Source: Microbacterium sp. AZCO
GTDB lineage: Bacteria; Actinomycetota; Actinomycetes; Actinomycetales; Microbacteriaceae
Direction of reading: 5' to 3'
DNA: 64,000 nt
Assembly: GCF_039614715.1 (NCBI RefSeq)
Contig: NZ_CP154857.1
Span: 4,092,001 to 4,156,000 of the forward strand
In this document: in pieces, positions 52,009-59,749 of the stretch
How positions within the stretch are numbered: position 1 is the stretch's first letter
Layout of the letters: each line of letters starts with the position of its first letter
Translations under genes and position numbers: made by a program
The notes under the pieces: generated by a model
What the model was told of the DNA's origin: nothing
What the model saw: the letters and a program-made list of their open reading frames with translations, nothing else
Databases searched by the model: none

Positions 52009-53082
52009 TCAGCGCGTCGTCTCCCGCGCGATCGCTGCGAGGAACGCGTCGATGTCGTTCTCGCTCGTGTCGAACGAGCACATCCACCGCACCTCGTTGC
52101 GCGCGGCATCCCAGTCGTAGAAGCGGAACGACTCCCGGAGGCGGTCGGCGACGCCGTCCGGCAGGGTCGCGAAGACGCCGTTGGCCTGCGTCGGCTGCGT
52201 GAACGCGACACCGCGGATCGAGCCGTCCGCGAGTCCCGCCTCGATGCCCGCCCGCAGGCGCTGCGCCATGGCGTTCGAGTGCCTGGCGTTCCGCAGCCAC
52301 AGGTCGCCCTCGAGCAGCGCGACGAGCTGCGCCGAGACGAAGCGCATCTTCGACGACAGCTGCATGTCGAGCTTGCGGAGGTACGTGATGCCCGACGACG
52401 CCTCGGGGTCGAGCACGACGACGGCTTCGCCGACCATCGCGCCGTTCTTGGTGCCGCCGAAGCTCAGGACGTCCACTCCCGCGTCGCGCGTGAAGGCGCG
52501 GAGCGGCAGGTCGAGGGATGCCGCGGCGTTGGCGATCCGCGACCCGTCGAGGTGCAGCCGCATCCCGAGCGGGTGGATGTGGTCGGCGATCGCGCGGATC
52601 TCGTCGGGCGTGTAGAGCGTCCCCAGCTCGGTCGACTGCGTGATGGAGACGACGAGCGGCTGCGCGCGGTGCTCGTCTCCCCAGCCCCACGCCTCGCGGT
52701 CGATGAGCTCGGGGGTGAGCTTGCCGTCCTCGGTCGGGACGTTCAGGATCTTGATGCCCGCGACGCGCTCGGGAGCCCCGCCCTCGTCGGTGTTGATGTG
52801 GGCGGTCGAGGCGGAGACGACGGCGCCCCAGCGCGGGAGCATCGACTGCAGGCCCACGACATTGGCGCCGGTGCCGTTGAAGACGGGGAACGCCTGCACG
52901 CCCTCGCCGAAGTGGCGGGCCATGACCTCCTGCAGGCGCTCGGTGTAGACGTCCTCGCCGTACGCGACCTGGTGGCCCTCGTTGGCGGCCGCGATGGCGG
53001 CGAGGATCTCGGGGTGGATGCCCGAGTAGTTGTCGGACGCGAAGCCGCGCACATTCGGATCGTGGATCGTGGTCACGGTCAT
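52009..53082 (-). CDS. Low-specificity L-threonine aldolase-type PLP enzyme
   Basis: 357 residues of the beta-eliminating lyase/threonine aldolase family, cleaving threonine or allo-threonine to glycine and acetaldehyde. Motifs are FASDNYSGIHPEI, AFPVFNGTGANVVGLQS, HLDGSRIANAAASL, and the PLP lysine in SFGGTKNGAMVGE. The ATG at 53082 starts the conserved region; the extra frame upstream runs into the palindromic element at 53114-53200. Confidence 0.92.
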   Translation of the reverse strand: MTVTTIHDPNVRGFASDNYSGIHPEILAAIAAANEGHQVAYGEDVYTERLQEVMARHFGEGVQAFPVFNGTGANVVGLQSMLPRWGAVVSASTAHINTDEGGAPERVAGIKILNVPTEDGKLTPELIDREAWGWGDEHRAQPLVVSITQSTELGTLYTPDEIRAIADHIHPLGMRLHLDGSRIANAAASLDLPLRAFTRDAGVDVLSFGGTKNGAMVGEAVVVLDPEASSGITYLRKLDMQLSSKMRFVSAQLVALLEGDLWLRNARHSNAMAQRLRAGIEAGLADGSIRGVAFTQPTQANGVFATLPDGVADRLRESFRFYDWDAARNEVRWMCSFDTSENDIDAFLAAIARETTR

Positions 53083-53113
53083 CCAATCTAGTTCGGGGGC
53101 AGGAGGTCGCCGC

Positions 53114-53200
53114 GTGCACGAACTCCTCAAGAATCCGCTCGGAGAGCCCCGACACGCCGTCATCCGGTGCCCGCCGGGTCGGCGAGTGAGGAGTTGGTGC
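53114..53200. repeat. Palindromic element of the GTGC-AACTCC family, intergenic copy 2
   Basis: The left arm GTGCACGAACTCCTCAA (53114-53130) is identical to that of the copy inside the ABC-F gene; the right arm TGAGGAGTTGGTGC (53187-53200) is also shared. The interior differs, so arms rather than interior are conserved. It lies between two minus-strand genes. Confidence 0.87.
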
Positions 53201-53208
53201 CCGCCGGG

Positions 53209-53880
53209 TCAGGAGAGTTCGACGATGGTGTCGTTGACGTCGGCGGCGTCCGCATCCCAGAGGTCTGCGAAGGCGTCGGCGAGGGTCTGCTCGAGTCCGT
53301 CGAGGGCCTTCACGCGGAACACGACGGAGGCCGCTGTCAGCGGGCGCCCGGCGTCCCGTGCGTCCTTCGCGAAGCCCTGGGCGACGGCGCGCGTCCAGGC
53401 CTCGCTCGCCGCCTTGATCGCGGCGTAGTTCGCCCCGCCGGCGAGCGGCCGCGCGACGGCGGTCGACGAGACCATCGCGAAGCGTCCGGCCGGGGACGCG
53501 CGCAGGTCGTCGTCGAACGCGCGCGTGACGTGGCGCAGGGCTGTGAGCGAGCGCTCGAGGAAGCGGTAGTCGTCGTCGCTCTGTCCGGCGAGACCGCCGC
53601 CGCCGCGCCAGCCGCCGACGAGATGCAGGATGCCGTCGACCCGGCCGACCAGGCTGTGCGTGCGATCTGCGAGCCCTCGCACGGAGGTCTCGTCGGTGAG
53701 GTCGCAGGTCTGGGTCATGAGGCGCGGCAGTGCGTCCGCGAGCTCGGCGAGCTTGTCCGGGTCGCGGCCCGCCACCACGACCCTCGCGCCGCGATCGAGC
53801 AGCGTTCGTGCGGCGACGGCGCCCGCGGCGCTCGTCCCTCCCGCGAGCAGCACGAGTCGGCCGTGCAGTGCTGACGTCAT
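53209..53880 (-). CDS. SDR family protein
   Basis: 223 residues. The N-terminal motif LLAGGTSAAGAVAARTLLDR is a divergent SDR cofactor loop (GGTSxxG), then VVVAGRDPDKLAEL, LHLVGGWRGGGGL, and an active-site-like SSTAVARPLAGGANYAAIKAA (YxxxK). The short length and the loop suggest an atypical SDR, possibly with weak catalytic function. Substrate unknown. The start is 53 bp from the IS110 left end. Confidence 0.85.
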   Translation of the reverse strand: MTSALHGRLVLLAGGTSAAGAVAARTLLDRGARVVVAGRDPDKLAELADALPRLMTQTCDLTDETSVRGLADRTHSLVGRVDGILHLVGGWRGGGGLAGQSDDDYRFLERSLTALRHVTRAFDDDLRASPAGRFAMVSSTAVARPLAGGANYAAIKAASEAWTRAVAQGFAKDARDAGRPLTAASVVFRVKALDGLEQTLADAFADLWDADAADVNDTIVELS

Positions 53881-53900
53881 GGGTTCATCCTTCCATCGGC

Positions 53901-53929
53901 TTCCGGGTGTCGGAGGGGCGGACTAGCCT
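53901..53929 (+). promoter_or_regulatory. Probable original MFS promoter, left of the IS110 element
   Basis: TTCCGG (53901-53906), 17-bp spacer, TAGCCT (53924-53929). If the IS110 element is removed at the inferred junctions, this -10 lies about 9 nt before the MFS ATG, close to the leaderless arrangement used elsewhere in the window. In the present sequence it points into the IS element. Confidence 0.55.
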
Positions 53930-53950
53930 CGCATCAGTGTCAGGGTGACA

Positions 53951-54125
53951 GTGCCGCGTTGCGGTGGTTGGATCCTGATCACCTGGCGTCTGGCTCTTAG
54001 CCTCGCTGCCGCCTTCGGGTTGGCGTGCATGCGTTTTGCCGGCGTCTGGTGTGATGGACCGGCCGGCGTGACTTGATAGGAGCGTGGCATCGCCCCCCGA
54101 CTGAGGTTTGTCCGCCGACCGGCCC
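53951..54125 (+). ncRNA. IS110 bridge RNA (target loop and donor loop)
   Basis: About 175 nt by inspection. A 5' hairpin (CCGC-GTT-GCGG, 53954-53964) is followed by the target loop: closing stem ATCAC (53978-53982)/GTGAT (54051-54055) plus CTGGC/GCCGG, left guide TAGCCTCGC (53998-54006, identical to the left flank 53924-53932), and right guide CATGCGTTT (54028-54036, complementary to AAACGCATG at 55238-55246). The donor loop has closing stem GGCCGGCG (54061-54068)/CGCCGACCGGCC (54113-54124), left guide TTGATAGGAG (to 54082; RE ends ATAGGAG), and right guide ACTGA (54100-54104; complement of TCAGT at 53934). Exact transcript ends are not known. Confidence 0.8.
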
Positions 54126-54163
54126 AACCTGTCCCATTCGGATTCAGGAAGGAGACGATTCCC

Positions 54164-55222
54164 ATGGTGATCGTCATCGGCGCGGATGTCCACAAGGCCA
54201 CACACACCTTCGTTGCGGTCGACGAAGTCGGCCGCAGACTCGGCGAGAAGACCGTGAGAGCCACGACTGGCGGCCACGAGGCGGCGTTGCGGTGGGCCAG
54301 GCGCGAGCTTCCCGGCGAGTTGCGGTGGGGTATCGAGGACTGCCGTCACCTGTCGGCGCGGCTCGAGCGTGACCTGCTCGCGGCGGGGCAGGACGTGGTG
54401 CGGGTGCCGCCGAAGCTGATGGCCCAGTCCCGCGCATCCAGCCGGGAGCGGGGCAAGTCCGACCCGATCGACGCGATGGCCGTGGCCCGCGCGGTGCTGC
54501 GTGAGCCCGGTCTCCCGGTCGCGTCGCACGACGAGTCGACCCGCGAACTGAAGCTGCTGGTCGACCGCAGAGAAGACCTGGTCAGCGAAAGGACCCGTCA
54601 GATCAACCGGCTCCGCTGGCATCTGCACGAACTGGATCCTGAGTTCGATGTTCCGGTGAAGGGGTTCGCGATCGGCAAGCAACGGCGACGGGTCGCTGAC
54701 TGGCTGGACGGCCGCACCGGCCTGGTCGCTGAGCTGGCGCGTGACATCCTCGCCGATATCGGGCAGGGCAGCATCCGGATCGACGATCTCGAGAAGAGGA
54801 TCACCGCGCTGGTGCAGGACCGCTACCGGCACCTTCTCGCGATCCCCGGCTGCGGGCCCCTCACCGCCGCGAAGATCGCCGGGGAGACCGCGAACGTCAA
54901 CCGGTTCCGGTCCGAAGCATGCTTCGCGATGAACGCAGGCGTCGCACCGCTCCCGGTCTGGTCAGGGAACACCCGCGGCAGAGTCCGGATGAGCCGCACC
55001 GGCAATCGACAACTCAACGCAGCCCTTCACCGCATCGCAGTCACCCAGATCCGCCTCGACGGCCTCGGCCGCGCGTACTACCGCAAACGCCTCGACCACG
55101 GCGACTCCACCGTCGAAGCCCTCCGCTGCCTGAAACGCCGCCTCTGCCGCATCGTGTTCCACGCCCTTCACGCCGACCAACGACCCGCCCACATTCCCTC
55201 CAGCCTCCCCCTCACGGCCTGA
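54164..55222 (+). CDS. IS110 family transposase (DEDD/serine recombinase)
   Basis: 352 residues. The N-terminal RuvC-like DEDD domain has IGADVHKATHTFVAV (first Asp), RWGIEDCRHL (Glu) and RGKSDPIDAMAVARAV (Asp pair); a coiled linker follows. The C-terminal Transposase_20 domain has LLAIPGCGPLTAAKIAGE and GVAPLPVWSGNTRGRVRMSR, where the Ser of WSG is the likely nucleophile. It uses the bridge RNA to pair donor and target DNA. AGGAAGGAG precedes the ATG. The frame is intact, so the element may be active. Confidence 0.95.
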   Translation: MVIVIGADVHKATHTFVAVDEVGRRLGEKTVRATTGGHEAALRWARRELPGELRWGIEDCRHLSARLERDLLAAGQDVVRVPPKLMAQSRASSRERGKSDPIDAMAVARAVLREPGLPVASHDESTRELKLLVDRREDLVSERTRQINRLRWHLHELDPEFDVPVKGFAIGKQRRRVADWLDGRTGLVAELARDILADIGQGSIRIDDLEKRITALVQDRYRHLLAIPGCGPLTAAKIAGETANVNRFRSEACFAMNAGVAPLPVWSGNTRGRVRMSRTGNRQLNAALHRIAVTQIRLDGLGRAYYRKRLDHGDSTVEALRCLKRRLCRIVFHALHADQRPAHIPSSLPLTA

Positions 55223-55243
55223 AACTTGACATAGGAGAAACGC

Positions 55244-56623
55244 ATGGCCGACGAGACCGGTGCCTCGGACCAGCCGACGACAGACGTGATCGCTCCGCCC
55301 GGCGGCATGCGCGTTTTCGTGCAGGTGCTCGTCAACACGGCGGTCGCCAACATCACGACGAGCTTCCTGTGGTTCGCCCTCACGTTCTGGGCCTATCTCG
55401 AGACGAAGTCGGTCCTCGCGACGGGCGTCATCGGCGGCGTCTACATGCTCCTGATCGCACTGTTCGGGATGCTGTTCGGCACGCTCGTCGACCGTCACCG
55501 CAAGCACCGCGTCATGGTGCTGTCGGGCTTCGTGACGCTCGCGGCGTTCCTCGTCGCCGGCGCGCTGTGGGTCGCGCTCGGCGAGCAGACGCTCATCGAC
55601 CTCGGCCAGCCCTGGTTCTGGATCTTCTCCGGCATCATCCTCGTGGGCGCGGTGGTCGAGAACCTCCGCAGCATCGCGCTGTCGACGACGGTGACGCTGC
55701 TCGTCCCCGTCGAGCGGCACGCCAACGCCAACGGCCTCGTCGGCACGGTGCAGGGCATGGCCTTCATGGTCACGAGCATCTTCAGCGGCCTCGCGATCGG
55801 CATCCTCGGCATGGGGTGGACCCTCGCGATCGCGCTCTTCCTGACGATCGCCGCCCTCGTGCACCTGCTCTTCCTCCGCATCCCCGAGAGTCGTCCCGCG
55901 ACGACCGAGAAGCTGCCGCTCATCGACCTGCGCGGCAGTGTGCGGGCGGTCGCGGCCGTCTCCGGGCTCTTCGCCCTCATCGTCTTCTCGACCCTCAACA
56001 ACCTCATCGGCGGCGTGTACATGGCCCTCATGGACCCGTACGGCCTCACGCTCTTCCCCGTCGAGTGGTGGGGGATCGTGCTGGGTGTGACGGCGACCGG
56101 GTTCATCATCGGCGGCGCACTCGTGGCGAAGTTCGGCCTCGGCCGCAATCCGATCCGCACGATGCTCGTCTTCGTCATCGCGATGGGCGTGCTCGGTGCG
56201 CTCTTCACGATCCGCGAGTGGTGGTGGCTGTACGCCCTCGGCATCTGGCTGTACATGTGCATCATCCCGGTCGTCGAGGCATCGGAGCAGACGGTCATCC
56301 AGAAGGTGGTGCCGTACCGCACGCAGGGCCGCGTGTTCGGCTTCGCCCAGGCCTTCGAGGCTGCCGCGGCGCCCATCACGGCGTTCCTCATCGCTCCGAT
56401 CGCGCAGTTCTGGGTCATCCCGTACATGAATTCCGATGCGGGTCAGGAGACGTGGGGCTGGCTGCTGGGCGACGGCGAGGCGCGCGGCATCGCGCTCATC
56501 TTCCTCGTCTCGGGCCTCGTGATGGTCGTGCTGGCGCTCCTCGCCTTCACGACGAAGGCGTACCGCACGCTGTCGGCCGAGTACGAGACAGCGGAGCCGG
56601 CCCCGGCCGACCCCGCTGTCTGA
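55244..56623 (+). CDS. MFS transporter
   Basis: 459 residues, 12 predicted helices. The loop 2-3 motif is FGTLVDRHRKHRVMVLSG, and VQGMAFMVTSIFSGLAIGILG and QGRVFGFAQAFEAAAAP match drug-efflux-type MFS permeases (MFS_3-like). The substrate is unknown. The ATG at 55244 is 21 bp after the transposase stop; AGGAG (55233-55237) 6 nt upstream belongs to the IS right end. Expression now probably depends on transcription from the IS. Confidence 0.9.
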   Translation: MADETGASDQPTTDVIAPPGGMRVFVQVLVNTAVANITTSFLWFALTFWAYLETKSVLATGVIGGVYMLLIALFGMLFGTLVDRHRKHRVMVLSGFVTLAAFLVAGALWVALGEQTLIDLGQPWFWIFSGIILVGAVVENLRSIALSTTVTLLVPVERHANANGLVGTVQGMAFMVTSIFSGLAIGILGMGWTLAIALFLTIAALVHLLFLRIPESRPATTEKLPLIDLRGSVRAVAAVSGLFALIVFSTLNNLIGGVYMALMDPYGLTLFPVEWWGIVLGVTATGFIIGGALVAKFGLGRNPIRTMLVFVIAMGVLGALFTIREWWWLYALGIWLYMCIIPVVEASEQTVIQKVVPYRTQGRVFGFAQAFEAAAAPITAFLIAPIAQFWVIPYMNSDAGQETWGWLLGDGEARGIALIFLVSGLVMVVLALLAFTTKAYRTLSAEYETAEPAPADPAV

Positions 56624-56627
56624 CGCG

Positions 56628-58058
56628 TCAGTCCGTGCCGCGGATCCCCGCGGTCGACTCGATGACGGGGCGCATCTTCTTCTCGAGCGCCTCGTAGAAC
56701 ATCGAGAGCGGGAACTCGTCGTCGAGCACGGCGTCGGTGTAGCCCTTCGGCGCACCGGCGAGCACCTCGTCGGAGAGGCCTCGAGCCCAGATAGATGCCG
56801 GGTTCGGCGTCAGCGTGCCGCGCACGAGGTCGTACGCGGCGAGCCAGTGCGCCGTCTTCGGACGGTCGATCGAGCGCCAGTAGAGCTCGTCGATCGCGTC
56901 GGCGAGCGCGACGACCGCCGCCGGCACGTCGTCCCAGTCGAACGCGAGCGAGGTGTCGGTCCAGTGCAGCACGTTGCGCTGGTGCAGCCACGCGAACAGC
57001 AGCTGGCCGCCGAGTCCGTCGTAGTTGCGCACGCGGGAGCCGGTGATCGCGAAGCGGAAGATGCGGTCGAAGATCACGGCGTACTGCACGAGCTTCGCGT
57101 GCTTCAGCATCGCCGCCTCTGCCGCATCCAGGCCCACCGTCTCGCGGGCCGCGAGCCGGCGCTCGATGGCGACGCACTCCCGGAACGCGGTGAGGTCGCA
57201 CCGCAGCTCTTCCAGCGAGTACAGGAAGTACGGCATCCGCTGCTTGATCATGAACGGGTCGAACGGCAGGTCGCCGCGCATGTGGGTGCGGTCGTGGATG
57301 ATGTCCCACATCACGAACGTCTGCTCGGTGAGCGCCTGATCGTCGAGCATCGCGGCGGCCTCGGCCGGGAGCTCGAGCTTCGTGATCTCGGCGGCGGCGC
57401 GCACGACCCGGCGGTAGCGCGCGGCCTCGCGGTCCTGGAAGATCGCGCCCCACGTGAACGTCGGGATCTCGCGCATCGCGACGGTCTCGGGGAACAGGAC
57501 GGCGGAGTTGGTGTCGTAGCCCGGCGTGAAGTCGACCAGCCGCAGCGAGACGAAGAGCTTGTTGCCGTAGTCGCCGGCCTCGAGCTGCGCGATGAACTCC
57601 GGCCAGATCACCTCGACCAGCAGAGCCTCGACGAAGCGGCTCCGCGAGCCGTTCTGCGTGTACATCGGGAAGACGACGAGGTGACGGATGCCGTCGATCC
57701 GGTGCTGCTGCGGCTGGAAGGCGACGAGCGAGTCGAGGAAGTCGGGCACGCCGAACCCTTCCCGCGCCCAGCGCTCGAAGTCGCGGACCGAGGCGCGGAG
57801 GTACTCGTCATCGTGCGGGAAGAGGGGCCGCAGCTCCTCGATCGAGGTGATGATCGCGGCGACGTGCTCCTCGGCGATCGCGCGGTGCGCGGCATCCTGA
57901 ATCGATCCGTCCTGCGCCTGCAGAGCCTGAAGCGCCGTCGCGGCGTCCTTGAGCGACAGCCAGGCGAGGGAGCGCTCGACACCGCGCACGTCCTCGACGA
58001 CCTCGGGTTCGCCGACGATCGCCTGGGTCGCACCGGAGTGGGCGTGGCTGATGGACAT
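56628..58058 (-). CDS. DUF6421 family protein
   Basis: 476 residues, soluble, matching in length and pattern the actinobacterial DUF6421 group: VFPMYTQNGSRSRFVEALLVEVIW, RLVDFTPGYDTNSAVLFPE, FTWGAIFQDREAARYRR, DIIHDRTHMRGDLPFDPFM, QLLFAWLHQRNVLHWTDTSL. The HDRTHMRGD segment with two His and an Asp looks metal-binding or catalytic, but no function is established. It is divergent from an Lrp/AsnC regulator, with a long perfect inverted repeat between them that is likely that regulator's site. Confidence 0.85.
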   Translation of the reverse strand: MSISHAHSGATQAIVGEPEVVEDVRGVERSLAWLSLKDAATALQALQAQDGSIQDAAHRAIAEEHVAAIITSIEELRPLFPHDDEYLRASVRDFERWAREGFGVPDFLDSLVAFQPQQHRIDGIRHLVVFPMYTQNGSRSRFVEALLVEVIWPEFIAQLEAGDYGNKLFVSLRLVDFTPGYDTNSAVLFPETVAMREIPTFTWGAIFQDREAARYRRVVRAAAEITKLELPAEAAAMLDDQALTEQTFVMWDIIHDRTHMRGDLPFDPFMIKQRMPYFLYSLEELRCDLTAFRECVAIERRLAARETVGLDAAEAAMLKHAKLVQYAVIFDRIFRFAITGSRVRNYDGLGGQLLFAWLHQRNVLHWTDTSLAFDWDDVPAAVVALADAIDELYWRSIDRPKTAHWLAAYDLVRGTLTPNPASIWARGLSDEVLAGAPKGYTDAVLDDEFPLSMFYEALEKKMRPVIESTAGIRGTD

Positions 58059-58110
58059 GGGGAAACCTCCGATCGGTGGATCCGTGACTGCGAGCAGACC
58101 CGAGTCTACG

Positions 58111-58152
58111 GGAAGGATTCCGGCGATATCGACCTGAGGCAGGAATCCTTCC
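58111..58152. promoter_or_regulatory. Lrp/AsnC operator, 11-bp perfect inverted arms
   Basis: GGAAGGATTCC (58111-58121) and GGAATCCTTCC (58142-58152) are exact inverted copies with a 20-nt spacer; each arm is itself near-palindromic (GGAA-N3-TTCC). The region lies between DUF6421 and the divergent lrp gene. Arms one and a half helical turns or more apart suit an octameric Lrp-type protein. Confidence 0.82.
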
Positions 58153-58187
58153 GGTGCGGGCGAAGCGGGCGCTGGTATTTTCGAGAC

Positions 58188-58691
58188 ATGAGCGCCACCG
58201 ATCCGCCGATCGACGACCCCCACGGCCCCCGCCTCGATGACCCTGTCGACGGCGCGATCGTGCGGGAGGTCTCGCGGGATGCGCGAGCGACCCTCGCCGA
58301 CATCTCGAAGGCTGTCGGGCTCTCGGTCTCGGCCGTGCAGGCCCGGCTGCGCCGCCTCGAGGCGCGCGGCGTGATCGTCGGGTATCGGGCGCTCCTCGAC
58401 CCCGAGGCCGTCGGCCGGCCGCTCTCCGCCTTCATCGAGATCACGCCGCTCGATCTCGCGCAGCCCGACAACGCGCCGGAGCTGCTCGAGCATCTGACCG
58501 AGATCGAAGCGTGCCATTCCGTCGCGGGGGCGGCGAGCTACATGCTCTTCGTGCGTGTCGCCTCGCCGCGCGCGCTCGAGGAGCTGATCCGCGACATCCG
58601 CCTCGCGGCATCCGTCAGCACCCGGACGACCGTCGTGCTGCAGACCTTCTACGAGAACCGGCCGATCGTGCCGGCGCAGGGCGTCGCATGA
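58188..58691 (+). CDS. Lrp/AsnC family transcriptional regulator
   Basis: 167 residues. The HTH is IVREVSRDARATLADISKAV followed by GLSVSAVQARLRRLEARGVI, with a C-terminal RAM domain (LSAFIEITPLDLAQP, EACHSVAGAASYMLFVRV). TATTTT (58176-58181) is 6 nt before the ATG, leaderless. It probably responds to an amino acid and controls the divergent DUF6421 gene. Its stop overlaps the start of the kinase-like gene (ATGA). Confidence 0.93.
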   Translation: MSATDPPIDDPHGPRLDDPVDGAIVREVSRDARATLADISKAVGLSVSAVQARLRRLEARGVIVGYRALLDPEAVGRPLSAFIEITPLDLAQPDNAPELLEHLTEIEACHSVAGAASYMLFVRVASPRALEELIRDIRLAASVSTRTTVVLQTFYENRPIVPAQGVA

Positions 58692-59686
58692 GCGAGTCTC
58701 CGGTCCCCGCCCCCGGCACCGCAGGGCCGACGCTCCGGCTCGATCCGCATCCGAGGGGCGCCGGCGTGCTCATCGTCCGCAACCCGCGCTCGGGTCGGGA
58801 CGTCATCCGCTCGGACCCGTCCGACCTCCTCGCCGAGCGCCTCCCCGACGCCGACATCCGCGAGCTCGTGGAGGGGGAGTCGCTCGACGACGTCGTGGAT
58901 GCTGCGATCCGGGGTCCTCAGCCGCCGGAGGTCCTCGGGGTGCTGGGCGGCGACGGGTCCGTCGCGCGCATGGCACACCTCGCGCGCAGGCACGACCGCC
59001 CCCTCCTCGTGCTGCCCGGCGGGACGTTCAACCACTTCGCCCGCGCGGTGGGGATCGACGGCGTCGATGCGGCGATCGACGCGCTCGAGGCGGGGACGGG
59101 TGTGAGCGTGACCGCGGCGGAGGTGTCCGCCGACGGCGAAGAGCCGAAGACTGTGCTCAACGCCGTCTCGATCGGCACCTACCCGCTCGTCGTGTCGGAG
59201 CGCGAGGACCGCATGGACGACCTCGGCAAGTGGCTCGGCGGAGTCGCGGCGATCAGAAGAGCGCTGCGGGATGCGGCACCGGTCACGGTCTCGCGGGAGG
59301 GGCGCCGGGCGCGGGTGTGGTCTGTCTTCGTGAGCGTCGGCCGCAACGATCCCGAGAGGCTCGCCACGATGCAGCGGCAGACGATCGACGACGATCTGCT
59401 CGACGTGCGGCTGCACCACGCACGCGGGTCGCGGCTGCGCGCCGTCGCCTCACTCGCCTTCGGCCACAAGACGATCGCGGTGCTCCGGGCGGTCGGACTG
59501 ATGCCGCCCGAGTCCGATGTCGAGCGTCTCGTCGTGCGCGAGCTGAAACTCGCCGTCACGCCCGCGCCGGGTGCGCCGTCGGTGTACGTGCACGACGGCG
59601 AGCTCGAGGAGGAGGCCCTCGACGGGTTCACCCTCCGGTGCGTCGTCGTGCCCGATGCCGTGCGGGTCTACGCGCCCCGCGCGTAG
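58688..59686 (+). CDS. Diacylglycerol/lipid kinase-like protein
   Basis: 332 residues. It carries the DAGK catalytic signature: VLIVRNPRSGRDVI, VLGVLGGDGSVARMA (the GGDG motif), and LLVLPGGTFNHFARA. The C-terminal part (SVFVSVGRNDPERL, VYVHDGELEEEALDGF) completes the LCB5-type fold. It would phosphorylate a lipid such as diacylglycerol. It is translationally coupled to lrp. No membrane helices. Confidence 0.9.
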   Translation: MSESPVPAPGTAGPTLRLDPHPRGAGVLIVRNPRSGRDVIRSDPSDLLAERLPDADIRELVEGESLDDVVDAAIRGPQPPEVLGVLGGDGSVARMAHLARRHDRPLLVLPGGTFNHFARAVGIDGVDAAIDALEAGTGVSVTAAEVSADGEEPKTVLNAVSIGTYPLVVSEREDRMDDLGKWLGGVAAIRRALRDAAPVTVSREGRRARVWSVFVSVGRNDPERLATMQRQTIDDDLLDVRLHHARGSRLRAVASLAFGHKTIAVLRAVGLMPPESDVERLVVRELKLAVTPAPGAPSVYVHDGELEEEALDGFTLRCVVVPDAVRVYAPRA

Positions 59687-59703
59687 GCCGCACGTCGGCA
59701 TCC

Positions 59704-59743
59704 ATATCTTCCTATTGACAATGGGAAGATATCTGCCGATACT
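59704..59743 (+). promoter_or_regulatory. padR promoter with overlapping operator
   Basis: TTGACA (59715-59720), 17-bp spacer, GATACT (59738-59743), and the ATG 6 nt later at 59750. The inverted repeat ATATCTTCC (59704-59712)/GGAAGATAT (59724-59732) encloses the -35, a direct autorepression design. Confidence 0.88.
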
Positions 59744-59749
59744 TTCACC

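Larger units (their letters stand above)
53934..55237 (+). mobile_element. IS110 family insertion sequence with bridge-RNA left end
   Basis: A complete element of about 1,304 bp: a non-coding left end (about 230 bp) holding a bridge RNA, one transposase gene, and a right end of about 15 bp. There are no terminal inverted repeats, as expected for IS110. The ends are set by the RNA guide matches: LE begins TCAGTGTC and RE ends CATAGGAG. The shared core may be one A (53933 / 55238); one to two bases of uncertainty remain. It sits between the -10 box and start codon of the MFS gene. Confidence 0.85.

Noticed and set aside
55226..55231. TTGACA at the IS110 right end as -35 of an MFS promoter
   Set aside because: The start codon is only 12 bp away, leaving no room for a -10. 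It might work in a circular IS intermediate, but no good -10 was seen at the RE-LE junction.
55227..55231. TGACA as the shared IS110 core (also at 53946-53950)
   Set aside because: The donor-guide matches to CATAGGAG and TCAGT place the ends outside these positions, so the shared TGACA lies inside the element on both sides.
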